Shown: positions 1 through 8,552 of the stretch, piece after piece
Layout of the letters: every line of letters starts with the position of its first letter
Position numbering within the stretch: the first letter of the stretch is position 1
The notes under the pieces: model-generated
The model's database searches: none
What the model saw: only the letters and a program-made list of their open reading frames with translations
Told to the model about the DNA's origin: nothing
Position numbers and translations under genes: made by a program
From: Qipengyuania seohaensis
Lineage (GTDB): Bacteria > Pseudomonadota > Alphaproteobacteria > Sphingomonadales > Sphingomonadaceae
Direction: 5' to 3'
DNA length: 64,000 bases
NCBI RefSeq assembly: GCF_002795865.1
Contig: NZ_CP024920.1
Coordinates: 2,453,001-2,517,000 of the forward strand

Positions 1-417
1 GATCCGTCAGTTCTGAGTGGAATTGCGGGGTGTTCTGCCCTCACCGAATATTTGGGGGAACACCCTTCCTTCCACGATTCTGACCTCGTCGGACTTTATC
101 TGCGCGATGGGCAGGCTATCGTGGAAATCGAAATGGATGGAGCCTGGCAAAGAGGGACATTCAATCCCGATAAGAAATGCCGGGTGAAAATAGCGATGGT
201 CCAAGTGGTTGGCTTCCATCTTTTTTGCGCTGTACCCAGCACTGTTCATTCGCTCGGATTTCGTACGATTATAGAAGGCACGGAGTTTCCCCCTAGGTTG
301 TTTGACGTACGAGCTGGTGACATCGAATTGGGCCTAGAGGATGTCTACGGCACAGGCGGAACAATTCTCGCCCGATCAGCACGGATTGATTTTGTTCCGA
401 CCAAGGATAGCAAATGA
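1..417 (+). CDS. Immunity-like hypothetical protein, 5' end outside window
   Basis: The frame is open from the first base of the window, so the gene probably starts upstream; the first in-window start is a TTG at 52 (121 aa). The segment FHDSDLVGLYL followed by alternating acidic and hydrophobic residues resembles the N-terminal signature of Imm50-type immunity proteins; that is a weak resemblance by eye. No signal peptide or membrane segment is visible. The stop overlaps the next start in an ATGA arrangement at 414-417, so it is translationally coupled to the nitroreductase. The DNA is visibly AT-richer than the following genes. Real coding is likely; the function is uncertain. Confidence 0.6.
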   Translation, partial: DPSVLSGIAGCSALTEYLGEHPSFHDSDLVGLYLRDGQAIVEIEMDGAWQRGTFNPDKKCRVKIAMVQVVGFHLFCAVPSTVHSLGFRTIIEGTEFPPRLFDVRAGDIELGLEDVYGTGGTILARSARIDFVPTKDSK

Positions 418-1088
418 ACGTTACCCAAGCCGTCCAGTCTCGCCGCTCCGTCCGCGCCTTTACCGACCAGCCGGTCGACCGAGAAACGCTCATCCGCGTG
501 CTCGAGAAGGCGCAGCGTTCGCCTTCGGGCGGTAACGTTCAGCCGTGGAATGCCATTATGCTCACCGGCGAGCCGATGCAGGCGTTGTTCGACCGGGTGG
601 CGCAGGAGTTTCCCAAAGGGCGCGCGGCGCTGAAGCCCGAATACGATATTTATCCCAAGGGTCTCGACGGCGTTTACGAGGAGCGCCGCTTCGGCGTGGG
701 CGAGGACATGTATTCCTCGCTCGGCATCACCCGAGAGGACAAGGCCAAGCGCCTCATGTGGTTCGCGCAGAACTTTCGCGCCTTCGGGGCGCCGGTGCTG
801 ATGCTGGTCCACACGCCCAAATACATGGGCCCGCCGCAGTGGAGCGATATCGGCATGTGGCTGCAGACGATCATGCTGCTGCTGCGCGAGGAAGGGCTGG
901 ATAGCTGCGCGCAGGAAGCCTGGGCCGCCTACAGCCCGCAGGTGCGCGAGATGGTCGACATTCCAGACGACCACACCTTCTTCTGCGGCATGGCCATCGG
1001 TTACCGCGATCCGGATGCTCCGGTGAACCAGTTCGATGTGAAACGCGCCCCGCTGAAAGAATCCGTGCGCTGGGAGGGTTGGCAGTAA
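414..1088 (+). CDS. Nitroreductase family protein
   Basis: A 224-aa FMN-dependent nitroreductase-fold protein. The N-terminal SRRSVRAF motif (residues 9-16) and SPSGGNVQPW near residues 37-46 are the FMN-phosphate and isoalloxazine-binding signatures of the family, and the C-terminal half carries the usual GMAIGY strand. Members reduce nitro, quinone or enone substrates with NAD(P)H; the physiological substrate cannot be read from sequence. The start is fixed by the ATGA overlap with the preceding ORF. It is one of three nitroreductase-type proteins in the window, with 32418-33026 and 62208-62906. Confidence 0.9.
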   Translation: MNVTQAVQSRRSVRAFTDQPVDRETLIRVLEKAQRSPSGGNVQPWNAIMLTGEPMQALFDRVAQEFPKGRAALKPEYDIYPKGLDGVYEERRFGVGEDMYSSLGITREDKAKRLMWFAQNFRAFGAPVLMLVHTPKYMGPPQWSDIGMWLQTIMLLLREEGLDSCAQEAWAAYSPQVREMVDIPDDHTFFCGMAIGYRDPDAPVNQFDVKRAPLKESVRWEGWQ

Positions 1089-1114
1089 GCGCGCCGCGAC
1101 CTAATGCGCACGCC

Positions 1115-2560
1115 ATGACCGAAACGCCGTTCAAGCTGTTCAACTCGCTCACCCGCGAGATCGAGACTTTCACTCCCGTCCATCCGGGCGAGGCGCGCGT
1201 CTATTCCTGCGGGCCGACGGTCTACAACTACCAGCACATCGGTAATATGCGCGCCTACGTGTTCTCCGACACGCTCGGCCGTGTGCTGCGCTGGAAAGGC
1301 TACGACCTCACCCATGTGATCAACATCACCGATGTCGGCCACCTCACCTCCGATGCGGACGAGGGCGAAGACAAGATGGAGAAAATGGCGGCCAAGGCGG
1401 GCAAATCCGCCTGGGATATCGCCAAGTTCTATCAGGAAGATTTCGAGCGCGACCTTGCCCGGCTCAACATTACCGGCAAGCAGCACCCGCGCGCCACGGA
1501 ATATGTCGAGCCGATGATCGAGTGGGGCAAGCGGATCGCCGACAAGCACTGCTACGAGCTCGAAAGCGGTCTCTATTTCGACGTCTCGACCATCGATGAC
1601 TATGGCAAGTTGGCCCGCGCCGTGACCGAGGAAGGCGAAGGCCGGATCGGCCGGCTGGAAGGCAAGCGCAACGCCGCCGACTTTGCAATCTGGCGCAAGA
1701 CGCCTGAGGGCGAGACGCGGCAGATGGAATGGGATTCACCATGGGGCAAGGGCGCGCCCGGCTGGCATCTCGAATGCTCGGTCATGGGTGAGGCGCTGCT
1801 CGGCTTCCCGTTCGACATCCACACCGGCGGCATCGACCATCGCGAAATCCACCACCCGAACGAGATCGCGCAGAACCAGGCCTATTGCTGCACCGGCGGG
1901 CTGGGCGATGCCGAGAACAGCGGCGCGCGCATCTGGATGCACAACAATTTCCTTGTCGAGCGCAGCGGCAAGATGTCGAAGAGCTCGGGCGAGTTCCTCC
2001 GGCTGCAACTGCTGATCGACAAGGGCTACCACCCGCTCGCATACCGCATGATGTGCCTCCAGGCGCATTACCGCAGCGAGCTGGAGTTCAGCTGGGAGGG
2101 GCTGGGGGCTGCGCTGACGCGGTTGAAGCGTATCGTGATGGGTGTCGAACGCCTGAAGGACGAAGTGGCAGGCGATCCATCGCACCAGAAGTTCGCACCG
2201 ATGCGTGAAAAGTTCGAGGCCGCGATTTCTGACGATCTTAACACTTCTGTCGCCCTTGTGGCGCTGGACGAGGCGCTGGCGGTCAAGAAGGTCGATGGCG
2301 GTGTGAAGCGCGCCGTGATCGAGGACATGGACCGCGTTCTTGGCCTGAACCTGTTCGACCTGACCCGCGAACACCTCCGCATTCGCCCAGTCTCGGCAGA
2401 GATCACCGAAGCCGAGATCGAGGCCGAACTGATCCGCCGCAAGGAGGCGAAAATCGCCAAGGATTTCGCCACCAGCGATGCGATCCGCGCGACCCTCGCT
2501 GCCAAGGGTGTTGAAGTGATGGACGGCGATCCGCTCGGCTGGGAGTGGAAGCTGGGCTAA
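1115..2560 (+). CDS. cysS: Cysteinyl-tRNA synthetase
   Basis: A class I aminoacyl-tRNA synthetase that charges tRNA-Cys. At 481 aa it is close to the usual 460-500. CGPTVYNYQHIGN (residues 32-44) holds the first zinc Cys and the HIGH-type signature; HLECS and GGIDHREIHHPNE supply further zinc and active-site residues; KMSKS lies near residues 286-290. The C-terminal DALR-type region follows, ending with the helical tail typical of bacterial CysRS. The frame extends back to a TTG at 1079, but family members begin around the ATG at 1115 (MTETPFKLFN), which clears the nitroreductase stop. Confidence 0.97.
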   Translation: MTETPFKLFNSLTREIETFTPVHPGEARVYSCGPTVYNYQHIGNMRAYVFSDTLGRVLRWKGYDLTHVINITDVGHLTSDADEGEDKMEKMAAKAGKSAWDIAKFYQEDFERDLARLNITGKQHPRATEYVEPMIEWGKRIADKHCYELESGLYFDVSTIDDYGKLARAVTEEGEGRIGRLEGKRNAADFAIWRKTPEGETRQMEWDSPWGKGAPGWHLECSVMGEALLGFPFDIHTGGIDHREIHHPNEIAQNQAYCCTGGLGDAENSGARIWMHNNFLVERSGKMSKSSGEFLRLQLLIDKGYHPLAYRMMCLQAHYRSELEFSWEGLGAALTRLKRIVMGVERLKDEVAGDPSHQKFAPMREKFEAAISDDLNTSVALVALDEALAVKKVDGGVKRAVIEDMDRVLGLNLFDLTREHLRIRPVSAEITEAEIEAELIRRKEAKIAKDFATSDAIRATLAAKGVEVMDGDPLGWEWKLG

Positions 2561-2602
2561 GTTGCGGTTAGGGACTGTTTCTTGAAGAGGAGAGTCCCCC
2601 GC

Positions 2603-3541
2603 ATGACCAAAGCCGTGATGTCCGCCCTGATCCGCCCGCTGGTGGAGCCGCGCCTGCCCGATTGGGTGGAGCCCATGTGGTTCATGACCAAGGAGCAGGC
2701 GCTGGAACTCGCTCCGGAGGCTGAGATCGGGTGGTTCGACCTCAACGACAAAGAGCCGATGATCGAGATCGCGAAGGCCGCGACCAATCTAAAGTGGCTC
2801 AATTCCATCTATGCCGGCCTCGACTTTATGCCGCTGGAACTCCTTCAGGAGCGCGGGGTCACGGTCACGAACGGTGTCGGCATCAACGCCATCACCATCG
2901 CCGAATATGTCGTCATGCTGATGCTCGCCCATGCCAAGGGCTATCGCGAGGTCGTCCGCGCGCAGGAACGGCACGAGTGGCTGCTCGACAGCCCCGGCAA
3001 GCGCGAATTGTCGGGCGAGCGCGTGCTGCTCCTCGGCCTTGGTGCGATCGGCAGCCTGATCAAGACGCGTCTCGAGGCGTTCGACATGACGGTGGTGCCG
3101 GTGCGTCGTTCAGGTGGGGAAGGTAACCTGCGCCCCGGTGAATGGCGCGAGAAGCTGGGCGAGTTCGATTGGGTAATCCTGGCGGTACCGTCCACCGAAG
3201 AAACCAAGGGCATGATCGGTGCCGCCGAATTGGCCGCCATGCGCCCCAATGCCGTGCTCGTGAACATCGCGCGCGGCGATGTGGTGGAACAGGATGCGCT
3301 CGTCGAGGCCTTGCAGGCAAAGAAGATCGAAGCCGCCTTGCTCGACGTGACCGATCCGGAGCCGCTTCCGGAAGATCACCCGCTGTGGGATCTCGAAAAT
3401 GCGCAGGTCACGATGCACCTGTCGGGCCGCGCGCAGACCAGGATGTTCCAGCGCAGCGCCGACAGGTTCGTCGAGAATCTCGAAAGGTGGCAGAAGGGCG
3501 AGCCGGTCAGCCCGCAGATGGACCTTGTCGCCGGTTACTGA
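2603..3541 (+). CDS. D-2-hydroxyacid dehydrogenase
   Basis: A 312-aa NAD(P)-dependent D-isomer-specific 2-hydroxyacid dehydrogenase. The Rossmann motif GLGAIG is near residues 146-151, and the catalytic Arg lies in NIARGD, Glu in DVTDPEPLP and His in the MHLSGR segment. The ATG at 2603 is chosen because a strong AAGAGGAGAG ribosome-binding site sits about 8 nt upstream; an in-frame TTG at 2582 would lie before that site. The family reduces 2-keto acids or oxidises D-2-hydroxyacids; the exact substrate is not determinable. It is probably cotranscribed with cysS. Confidence 0.92.
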   Translation: MTKAVMSALIRPLVEPRLPDWVEPMWFMTKEQALELAPEAEIGWFDLNDKEPMIEIAKAATNLKWLNSIYAGLDFMPLELLQERGVTVTNGVGINAITIAEYVVMLMLAHAKGYREVVRAQERHEWLLDSPGKRELSGERVLLLGLGAIGSLIKTRLEAFDMTVVPVRRSGGEGNLRPGEWREKLGEFDWVILAVPSTEETKGMIGAAELAAMRPNAVLVNIARGDVVEQDALVEALQAKKIEAALLDVTDPEPLPEDHPLWDLENAQVTMHLSGRAQTRMFQRSADRFVENLERWQKGEPVSPQMDLVAGY

Positions 3542-3901
3542 TCAGGCGTCTTCGAGCAGGAGCAGCTCGCACTGAACGACCAGTCGCGGGTCGGGCATGA
3601 TCCGGTGATCGACCTCGCTCACGCCGGCGTCGGCAACCAGCTGTCCGGCGAGCATGAATTCGTGATCGGGCAGGGCGGCAATGAAACGCTCCCCCGCTTC
3701 CACCGCATCCTCGCCCGCGAACAGGATGGAAAGGCTGTGGCGCGTGCCTGCGAAGGTGATGCTGGCCCATGCCTTTTCCGTATGGGTGAGCACCTGTCCC
3801 TGGTGTTCGCCAAGGGTAATCAGGGCGTCACGCAACCGATCCCCAGCGGTCCGGCGGGGGCGAATGGGTCTCTTGCGGGGTGGTTTGCCTTCAACCGACA
3901 T
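3542..3901 (-). CDS. Conserved hypothetical protein
   Basis: A 119-aa soluble protein of unknown function. It has a basic N-terminus (KPPRKRPIRPRR), then an alternating alpha/beta pattern and an acidic LLLLEDA end; no catalytic motif is recognisable. The start codon follows a near-perfect AAGGAGGTGG ribosome-binding site. Its first bases overlap the end of the 71-aa gene upstream by 11 nt, so the two form a minus-strand pair, and its stop directly abuts the stop of the dehydrogenase on the other strand. Real coding is well supported; function is unknown. Confidence 0.75.
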   Translation of the reverse strand: MSVEGKPPRKRPIRPRRTAGDRLRDALITLGEHQGQVLTHTEKAWASITFAGTRHSLSILFAGEDAVEAGERFIAALPDHEFMLAGQLVADAGVSEVDHRIMPDPRLVVQCELLLLEDA

Positions 3902-4106
3902 GCGCCACCTCCTTGGAGGGAGTTTCGCCGCGCGCTGCCTCGAACCCCATCATGAACCCGCGAATGCGTGCTTCGGTGCCGCTGCGGGGCTCGCGTCCCA
4001 TCCTGAGGTCGAGAACGAAGCGGGGATCGTGAGCCGCGAGACGACCGAACTTGGTCGGCGGCATCTCGTGGGTGCGAAGGAACTTCTCGATGGATCGAAT
4101 CAGCAT
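3891..4106 (-). CDS. Small HTH-like conserved protein
   Basis: A 71-aa protein whose core (TKFGRLAAHDPRFVLDLRMG, residues 18-37, then REPRSGTEARIRGFM) looks like a compact helix-turn-helix: a helix, a DPRFV turn and an Arg-rich recognition-like helix. This is an inference from pattern. The ATG follows AAGGGGAG at a suitable distance. It is divergent from the S24 regulator at 4282, sharing an intergenic region with a dense TCCTA/TAGGA array, so it is a likely regulatory target or partner of that protein. It is the first gene of a two-gene minus-strand unit. Confidence 0.75.
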   Translation of the reverse strand: MLIRSIEKFLRTHEMPPTKFGRLAAHDPRFVLDLRMGREPRSGTEARIRGFMMGFEAARGETPSKEVAHVG

Positions 4107-4177
4107 ATGCGGTGCTCCCCTTTGGCTGTTCGGACTGACGAATCGCTCGCCGTGTTCTCTATTCGTTCCAGCCCAAA

Positions 4178-4212
4178 TCCTACTTGTCTAGGAAAAATCC
4201 TATGCTATAGGA
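4178..4212. promoter_or_regulatory. TCCTA/TAGGA half-site array (putative S24 regulator operator)
   Basis: Four 5-bp half-sites alternate in orientation: TCCTA 4178-4182, TAGGA 4189-4193, TCCTA 4198-4202, TAGGA 4208-4212. They form TCCTA-N6-TAGGA and TCCTA-N5-TAGGA dyads, with starts 9-11 bp apart, about one helical turn. The array lies midway between divergent starts at 4106 and 4282. A possible sigma-70 promoter for the plus gene, TTGTCT (4184-4189)-N16-TATAGG (4206-4211), is embedded in it, so binding would occlude polymerase. The operator role is inference. Confidence 0.6.
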
Positions 4213-4281
4213 ATTTTCTCTGGCGAGTTCTTCGGGAAGCGCGGATTTGTGCCAATCACGAGAGTTGGCGAGGAGTTAAGG

Positions 4282-4923
4282 ATGGCGGAAAATCTCAGCG
4301 CGGACCGGGCGCGACTGGTCGAATTGGCGGAATCGAACCGGACCAGCCTGTCGGCGCTTTCGTCGATGTTGGGGCGTAATCCCAGTTACTTGCAGCAATT
4401 CGTGCGCAAGGGTAGTCCGCGTCGGCTGGAGGAACAGGACCGGCGCAGGCTGGCGGAATTCTTCGGTGTGGACGAGGTCGAACTGGGCGCCGATCCGGAA
4501 CTGGTCCGACCGCGCGAATCGGACGACTTTCTCGCTGTACCGAGGCTCGCTCTCGATGCTTCAGCGGGGCCTGGTGCGGTTTCAGCGGAGGAAATATCCT
4601 TCGACAGTTTCCGCTTCTCGCGCCGATGGTTGCGCGAGATGGGCCTTGAGGGTGCAGACCTGTCGGCGATCCGGGTAGAGGGCGACAGTATGGAGCCGAC
4701 CCTTCGCAGCGGAGACGAGATTTTTGTCGACCGCAACAAGCGCGCAGGCGAGGGCATCCATGTCGTGCGCATCGCAGACGTGCTGCACGTCAAACAGATC
4801 CAGGCCAGCGCGCCGGGGCGTATCACACTCATCAGCGCGAACGACGCCTATGCGCCGATCGAACTCGCGCGGGACGAGGTGGAGGTGATCGGACGCGTGG
4901 TTTGGAAAGGAGGCAGGGTTTGA
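4282..4923 (+). CDS. LexA-like S24 peptidase-domain HTH regulator
   Basis: A 213-aa repressor-like protein. The N-terminal helix-turn-helix covers about residues 20-45 (TSLSALSSMLGRNPSYLQQF) and the C-terminal S24/LexA peptidase-like domain about 85-210. The dyad is visible: Ser136 in VEGDSMEPTL and Lys171 in HVKQI, 35 residues apart as in LexA. Ala95-Gly96 in DASAGPGA could be an autocleavage site. It is not canonical LexA, since its helix-turn-helix differs. ATG 4282 is preferred over an in-frame GTG at 4249 because GAGGAG lies just upstream. It is probably autoregulated through the palindrome array at 4178-4212; whether it responds to DNA damage is unknown. Confidence 0.88.
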   Translation: MAENLSADRARLVELAESNRTSLSALSSMLGRNPSYLQQFVRKGSPRRLEEQDRRRLAEFFGVDEVELGADPELVRPRESDDFLAVPRLALDASAGPGAVSAEEISFDSFRFSRRWLREMGLEGADLSAIRVEGDSMEPTLRSGDEIFVDRNKRAGEGIHVVRIADVLHVKQIQASAPGRITLISANDAYAPIELARDEVEVIGRVVWKGGRV

Positions 4924-4979
4924 TCGTCTGGCGGGCGCACTGACTTGCATTCAGGCGCCGCTACAGCCATCTCGGCCGC

Positions 4980-5648
4980 ATGACCGAAACCCCTTCGCAG
5001 CCCCCGATGAAAGCCGGCATTGTACCGGTAACGCCGCTCCAGCAGAACTGCTCGCTGATCTGGTGCACCAAGACCAACAAGGGTGCCCTGATCGATCCGG
5101 GCGGCGATCTCGACAAGCTGAAGGCTGCGGTCGCCAAGACCGGGGTGGAACTTGAAAAGATCCTCATCACGCACGGCCACATGGACCATTGCGGCGAGGC
5201 GGGTGTCCTGGCCAAGGAACTTGGCTTGCCGATCGAGGGACCGCAGGAGGCCGACCGTTTCTGGATCAGCCGCCTTGAAGAGGACGGCGCGCGCTACGGT
5301 ATGAACAGCCAGGTTTTCGAACCGGACCGCTGGCTGGAAGATGGCGATACTGTCACTGTTGGCGAGCTGGAGCTCGAAGTCATTCACTGCCCCGGCCACA
5401 CCCCCGGGCACGTGGTCTTCTTCAACCGGCCGAGCAAATTTGCCATCGTGGGTGACGTCCTGTTCCAGGGCAGCATCGGGCGCACCGATTTCCCTATGGG
5501 CAACCACCAGGACCTGATCGACGCGATTACAAAGAAGCTCTGGCCGCTGGGCGATGACGTGACGTTCATTCCGGGCCACGGTCCGACCAGCACGTTCGGC
5601 CAGGAGCGCAAGACAAACGCCTTCGTCAGCGACGCGGCGCTTGCGTGA
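4980..5648 (+). CDS. MBL-fold hydrolase (glyoxalase II-like)
   Basis: A 222-aa metallo-beta-lactamase-fold hydrolase. THGHMDH (about residues 63-69) is the THxHxDH metal site; CPGHTPGHV carries the next His, GDVLFQGSIGRTD the bridging Asp, and PGHGPTSTFGQE the last His. The length and the GRTDFP motif match the YcbL/type II glyoxalase-II-like group, which hydrolyses thioesters such as S-lactoylglutathione; substrate assignment is by family. The gene stands alone and ends just before a strong hairpin terminator. Confidence 0.92.
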   Translation: MTETPSQPPMKAGIVPVTPLQQNCSLIWCTKTNKGALIDPGGDLDKLKAAVAKTGVELEKILITHGHMDHCGEAGVLAKELGLPIEGPQEADRFWISRLEEDGARYGMNSQVFEPDRWLEDGDTVTVGELELEVIHCPGHTPGHVVFFNRPSKFAIVGDVLFQGSIGRTDFPMGNHQDLIDAITKKLWPLGDDVTFIPGHGPTSTFGQERKTNAFVSDAALA

Positions 5649-5651
5649 GAA

Positions 5652-5682
5652 GCGGGCCGGACACGCGCCCGGCCCGCCTTTT
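5652..5682 (+). terminator. Rho-independent terminator
   Basis: GCGGGCCGG (5652-5660) pairs perfectly with CCGGCCCGC (5669-5677) across an 8-nt loop and is followed by CTTTT. It lies 3 nt after the MBL hydrolase stop and between convergent genes, so it ends the plus-strand transcript. Confidence 0.85.
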
Positions 5683-5684
5683 CC

Positions 5685-6083
5685 CTAGATAACCCGCATC
5701 GCAATCAGCGTGGCCATCACCGCGAGTCCCAGAAGGGTCAGCATGGTGATCAGAGTGCCGATCATGCGTGGCTTGGTGCCGGTTTCCGCATCCATGCCCA
5801 TGCCGTGGGCGACGCGGCCCAGCATATAGATGCCGGCAACCCAGGCGAGCCACGGAGCGCCCTTGCCGCTAATTTCGATCGCAGCGATAAGGACGAGCAC
5901 GAAGGGCGTGTTTTCCACGAAGTTGAGCTGTGCGCGCATCCGGCGGGTCAGCGGACCGCCTCCGTCGTCGCCGTGAATTGTCTTGGTTACACCGCGCATC
6001 TGGCCGACTCGCACCGACAGCCACAGGTTGATAAGTGCCGCCGCAGCCGCTGCTGTCAGTGTGACAGGTAGAAACAAACCCAT
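5685..6083 (-). CDS. MAPEG family membrane protein
   Basis: A 132-aa integral membrane protein of the MAPEG superfamily (membrane-associated proteins in eicosanoid and glutathione metabolism). Four hydrophobic segments are evident. The motif RMRAQLNFVENTPFVLV holds the conserved RxxxNxxE-type glutathione-binding stretch, followed by the GRVAHGMGM loop. The frame extends to 6185, but the ATG at 6083 is preceded by GGGAGGG and begins directly with the first hydrophobic helix (MGLFLPVTL). It is one of three MAPEG genes in the window. Confidence 0.88.
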   Translation of the reverse strand: MGLFLPVTLTAAAAAALINLWLSVRVGQMRGVTKTIHGDDGGGPLTRRMRAQLNFVENTPFVLVLIAAIEISGKGAPWLAWVAGIYMLGRVAHGMGMDAETGTKPRMIGTLITMLTLLGLAVMATLIAMRVI

Positions 6084-6179
6084 ACGATCCCTCCCTTGTG
6101 ATTTCTCTCGCGAACCCCATCTCGGGCTATAGGCAAGGGCCGGACCATGCAATGTGCAGGTGATGACAACGCACAGCGC

Positions 6180-6207
6180 TTGCACTGAGGCGAAAAATCG
6201 CTATAGC
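6180..6207 (+). promoter_or_regulatory. Putative sigma-70 promoter for rpmF-plsX operon
   Basis: TTGCAC (6180-6185) and TATAGC (6202-6207) are separated by 16 bp in the intergenic region before rpmF. The -10 box lies in a perfect 10-bp palindrome, CGCTATAGCG (6199-6208). The rest of the 243-bp gap (6084-6326) shows no gene. Confidence 0.5.
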
Positions 6208-6326
6208 GCGCGCCTTCACCGTCATGGTCGAGAAGTTTCGGGTTTAAGCGCACTTGTGCGTTGCCGGACCTTCCACTAGGGCGGCCACCGAAATTGATTG
6301 TAATTGTTTGAGGAACAGGTGCCGCC

Positions 6327-6506
6327 ATGGCCGTCCCCAAGAGGAAAGTATCGCCCCACCGCCGCGGCAACCGTCGTGCGCACGATTCGCTCAAGGTCGA
6401 AGCTCATCACGAGTGCTCGAACTGCGGTGAACTCAAGCGTCCGCACAACCTTTGCCCGCACTGCGGTTTCTACAACGGGCGCGAAGTCATCGCCGTCGGT
6501 CTTTAA
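6327..6506 (+). CDS. rpmF: 50S ribosomal protein L32
   Basis: A 59-aa ribosomal protein beginning [20 protein letters not shown], the signature of L32. A zinc-ribbon arrangement is intact: CSNC, then CPHC twelve residues later in [13 protein letters not shown]. It is short enough to be missed by length-filtered ORF calls. It lies 27 nt upstream of plsX, the widespread rpmF-plsX-fabH arrangement that couples ribosome and membrane-lipid synthesis. GAGGAACAGG upstream serves as the ribosome-binding site. Confidence 0.97.
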   Translation: MAVPKRKVSPHRRGNRRAHDSLKVEAHHECSNCGELKRPHNLCPHCGFYNGREVIAVGL

Positions 6507-6533
6507 GACCGTCACCGTAAGCCGGAGATCGTC

Positions 6534-7571
6534 ATGAGTTTGCCGCGTATCGCTATTGACGCGATGGGCGGCGACGAAGGCGTGCGCACCATGATCGACG
6601 GTGCCGCGATGGCGCGGCGCCGCCACGATCGATTCAAGTTCCTGCTGGTCGGCGATGAAACGCGCATCAAGAATGCGCTCGCCGATCATCCGGGAATGTC
6701 CGGCGCTTCGGAAATCCTGCATTGCGAAGATGTGGTCGGGGGCGACGAAAAGCCTTCCAAGGCCCTGCGCCGTGCGAAAACCACCAGCATGGGCCTGGCT
6801 GTCGACGCCGTTAAGCGCGGCGAAGCTGGCGCAGCCGTCTCTGCCGGAAACACCGGCGCGCTGATGGCGATGAGCAAGCTTGCCCTGCGCACAATGCCGG
6901 GCCTCGACCGGCCCGCCCTTGCAGCGCTCTTGCCGACGCTGGGCGATAACGACGTTATCATGCTCGACCTTGGCGCAAACCGCGAATGCGATGCGCGCAA
7001 CCTGGTCCAGTTCGCCATCATGGGCGCGGCCTATTCGCGCATCGTGACCGGCCGCGAACGTCCGCGCACCCGCCTGCTGAATATCGGCACGGAAGAGACC
7101 AAGGGCACCGAAGACATCCAGAATGCCGCCGAAATCCTGCGCGGGGCCACCGGTCTCGACATGGAGTTCGAAGGCTATGTCGAAGCGGACAAGATCAACC
7201 GCGGCGAATGCGATGTGGTCGTGTGCGACGGGTTTTCCGGCAATATCGCGCTCAAGGCGATCGAAGGTACGGCGCGCTTCGTCACCGACCTGCTGCGCCG
7301 CGCCTTCACCAGCTCGATTCGCTCCAAGGTCGGCTTCCTCGTGTCGCGTCCGGCGACCGAATTGCTCAAGCACCATCTCGACCCGAACAACCATAACGGC
7401 GCCGTATTCCTCGGCCTCAACGGCGTGGTTGTGAAAAGCCATGGAAGCGCGGACGCCACCGGCGTCGCCAATGCCGTGGAAGTCGCCGCACGCCTGCTTG
7501 AGGACGATATCCTCAACCGCATCCGCAAGGATCTCGGCGCTGTCGGCACCGAAGGGTTCTCGGCGAAATGA
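6534..7571 (+). CDS. plsX: Phosphate acyltransferase PlsX
   Basis: A 345-aa enzyme that converts acyl-ACP and phosphate to acyl-phosphate, the donor for PlsY in phospholipid synthesis. Family landmarks are [11 protein letters not shown] at residues 6-16, [38 protein letters not shown] and [13 protein letters not shown]. The last codons overlap the fabH start in an ATGA junction at 7568-7571, indicating translational coupling. It is a peripheral membrane, cytoplasmic enzyme. Confidence 0.97.
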   Translation: MSLPRIAIDAMGGDEGVRTMIDGAAMARRRHDRFKFLLVGDETRIKNALADHPGMSGASEILHCEDVVGGDEKPSKALRRAKTTSMGLAVDAVKRGEAGAAVSAGNTGALMAMSKLALRTMPGLDRPALAALLPTLGDNDVIMLDLGANRECDARNLVQFAIMGAAYSRIVTGRERPRTRLLNIGTEETKGTEDIQNAAEILRGATGLDMEFEGYVEADKINRGECDVVVCDGFSGNIALKAIEGTARFVTDLLRRAFTSSIRSKVGFLVSRPATELLKHHLDPNNHNGAVFLGLNGVVVKSHGSADATGVANAVEVAARLLEDDILNRIRKDLGAVGTEGFSAK

Positions 7572-8533
7572 TCCGTTCGGTCATCACCGGCAGCGGCAGC
7601 GCACTTCCAGCGAAGTGTGTGACCAACGCCGAGATGGCCGAGCGTGTCGAAACCAGCGACGAATGGATCGTGGAACGCACCGGCATCCGCCAGCGCTACA
7701 TCGCCGGCGAGGGTGAAACCACCTCGACCCTGGCAACCGAAGCGGCTCGCAATGCGCTCGAAGATGCGGGCGTCGAGGCGAGCGAAATCGGCCTGATCGT
7801 ACTGGCGACGGCCACGCCCGACCACACCTTTCCCGCCACTGCTACCCAGGTCCAGCATGCGCTGGGCTGCGGCGGGGGTGTGGCTTTCGATGTGCAGGCA
7901 GTCTGCTCGGGTTTCCTGTACGCGCTGGCAACCGCCGACTCGATGCTGCGCACCGGCATGGCGCAGAAGGCGCTGGTGATCGGCGCAGAGACTTTCAGCC
8001 GCATTCTCGACTGGGAAGACCGCACGACCTGCGTCCTTTTCGGCGACGGCGCGGGGGCCGTGGTGCTCGAAGCGCAGGACGTTGCCGAGGACGGTCCCGG
8101 CATCCTTTCGACCAAGCTTCATGCCGACGGAGCGCATCGCGAATTGCTCTACGTCGATGGCGGTCCCTCGACGACCGGAGAAGTTGGCAAGCTGCGGATG
8201 AAGGGACGCGAAGTGTTCCGTCATGCCGTGGTGAATCTTGCCGATGTTCTGCGTGAAGTGATTGGAAATACAGGAATTTCTGCCGAAGAAATCGACTGGG
8301 TCGTGCCGCATCAGGCCAACGCGCGCATCCTCGATGCGACCGCGCGCAAGCTCAATCTGCCGGTAGAAAAGGTGATCGTCACGGTGGACAAGCACGCCAA
8401 TACGTCGGCTGCTTCGGTCCCGCTGGCCTTCGATGTTGCGCGCCGGGACGGCCGGATAAAACAGGGCGATCTCGTCATGTTCGAAGCCATGGGCGGCGGA
8501 TTTACCTGGGGTGCATCGCTCGCCCGCATGTAA
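7568..8533 (+). CDS. fabH: Beta-ketoacyl-ACP synthase III
   Basis: A 321-aa KAS III that condenses acetyl-CoA with malonyl-ACP to start fatty-acid synthesis. The Cys-His-Asn triad is present: Cys about 114 in VQAVCSGF, His about 248 in VPHQANARI and Asn about 278 in KHANTSAAS. The C-terminal [10 protein letters not shown] loop is characteristic. The start overlaps the plsX stop by 4 nt. The family length is about 320 aa, so the protein is complete. Confidence 0.97.
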   Translation: MIRSVITGSGSALPAKCVTNAEMAERVETSDEWIVERTGIRQRYIAGEGETTSTLATEAARNALEDAGVEASEIGLIVLATATPDHTFPATATQVQHALGCGGGVAFDVQAVCSGFLYALATADSMLRTGMAQKALVIGAETFSRILDWEDRTTCVLFGDGAGAVVLEAQDVAEDGPGILSTKLHADGAHRELLYVDGGPSTTGEVGKLRMKGREVFRHAVVNLADVLREVIGNTGISAEEIDWVVPHQANARILDATARKLNLPVEKVIVTVDKHANTSAASVPLAFDVARRDGRIKQGDLVMFEAMGGGFTWGASLARM

Positions 8534-8552
8534 GCTTATAAACAAATGACGC

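Noticed and set aside
3681..4379. 232-aa plus-strand ORF across the two small minus-strand genes
   Set aside because: The minus-strand genes have strong ribosome-binding sites and family-like sequence; this ORF runs through the operator array and lacks both.
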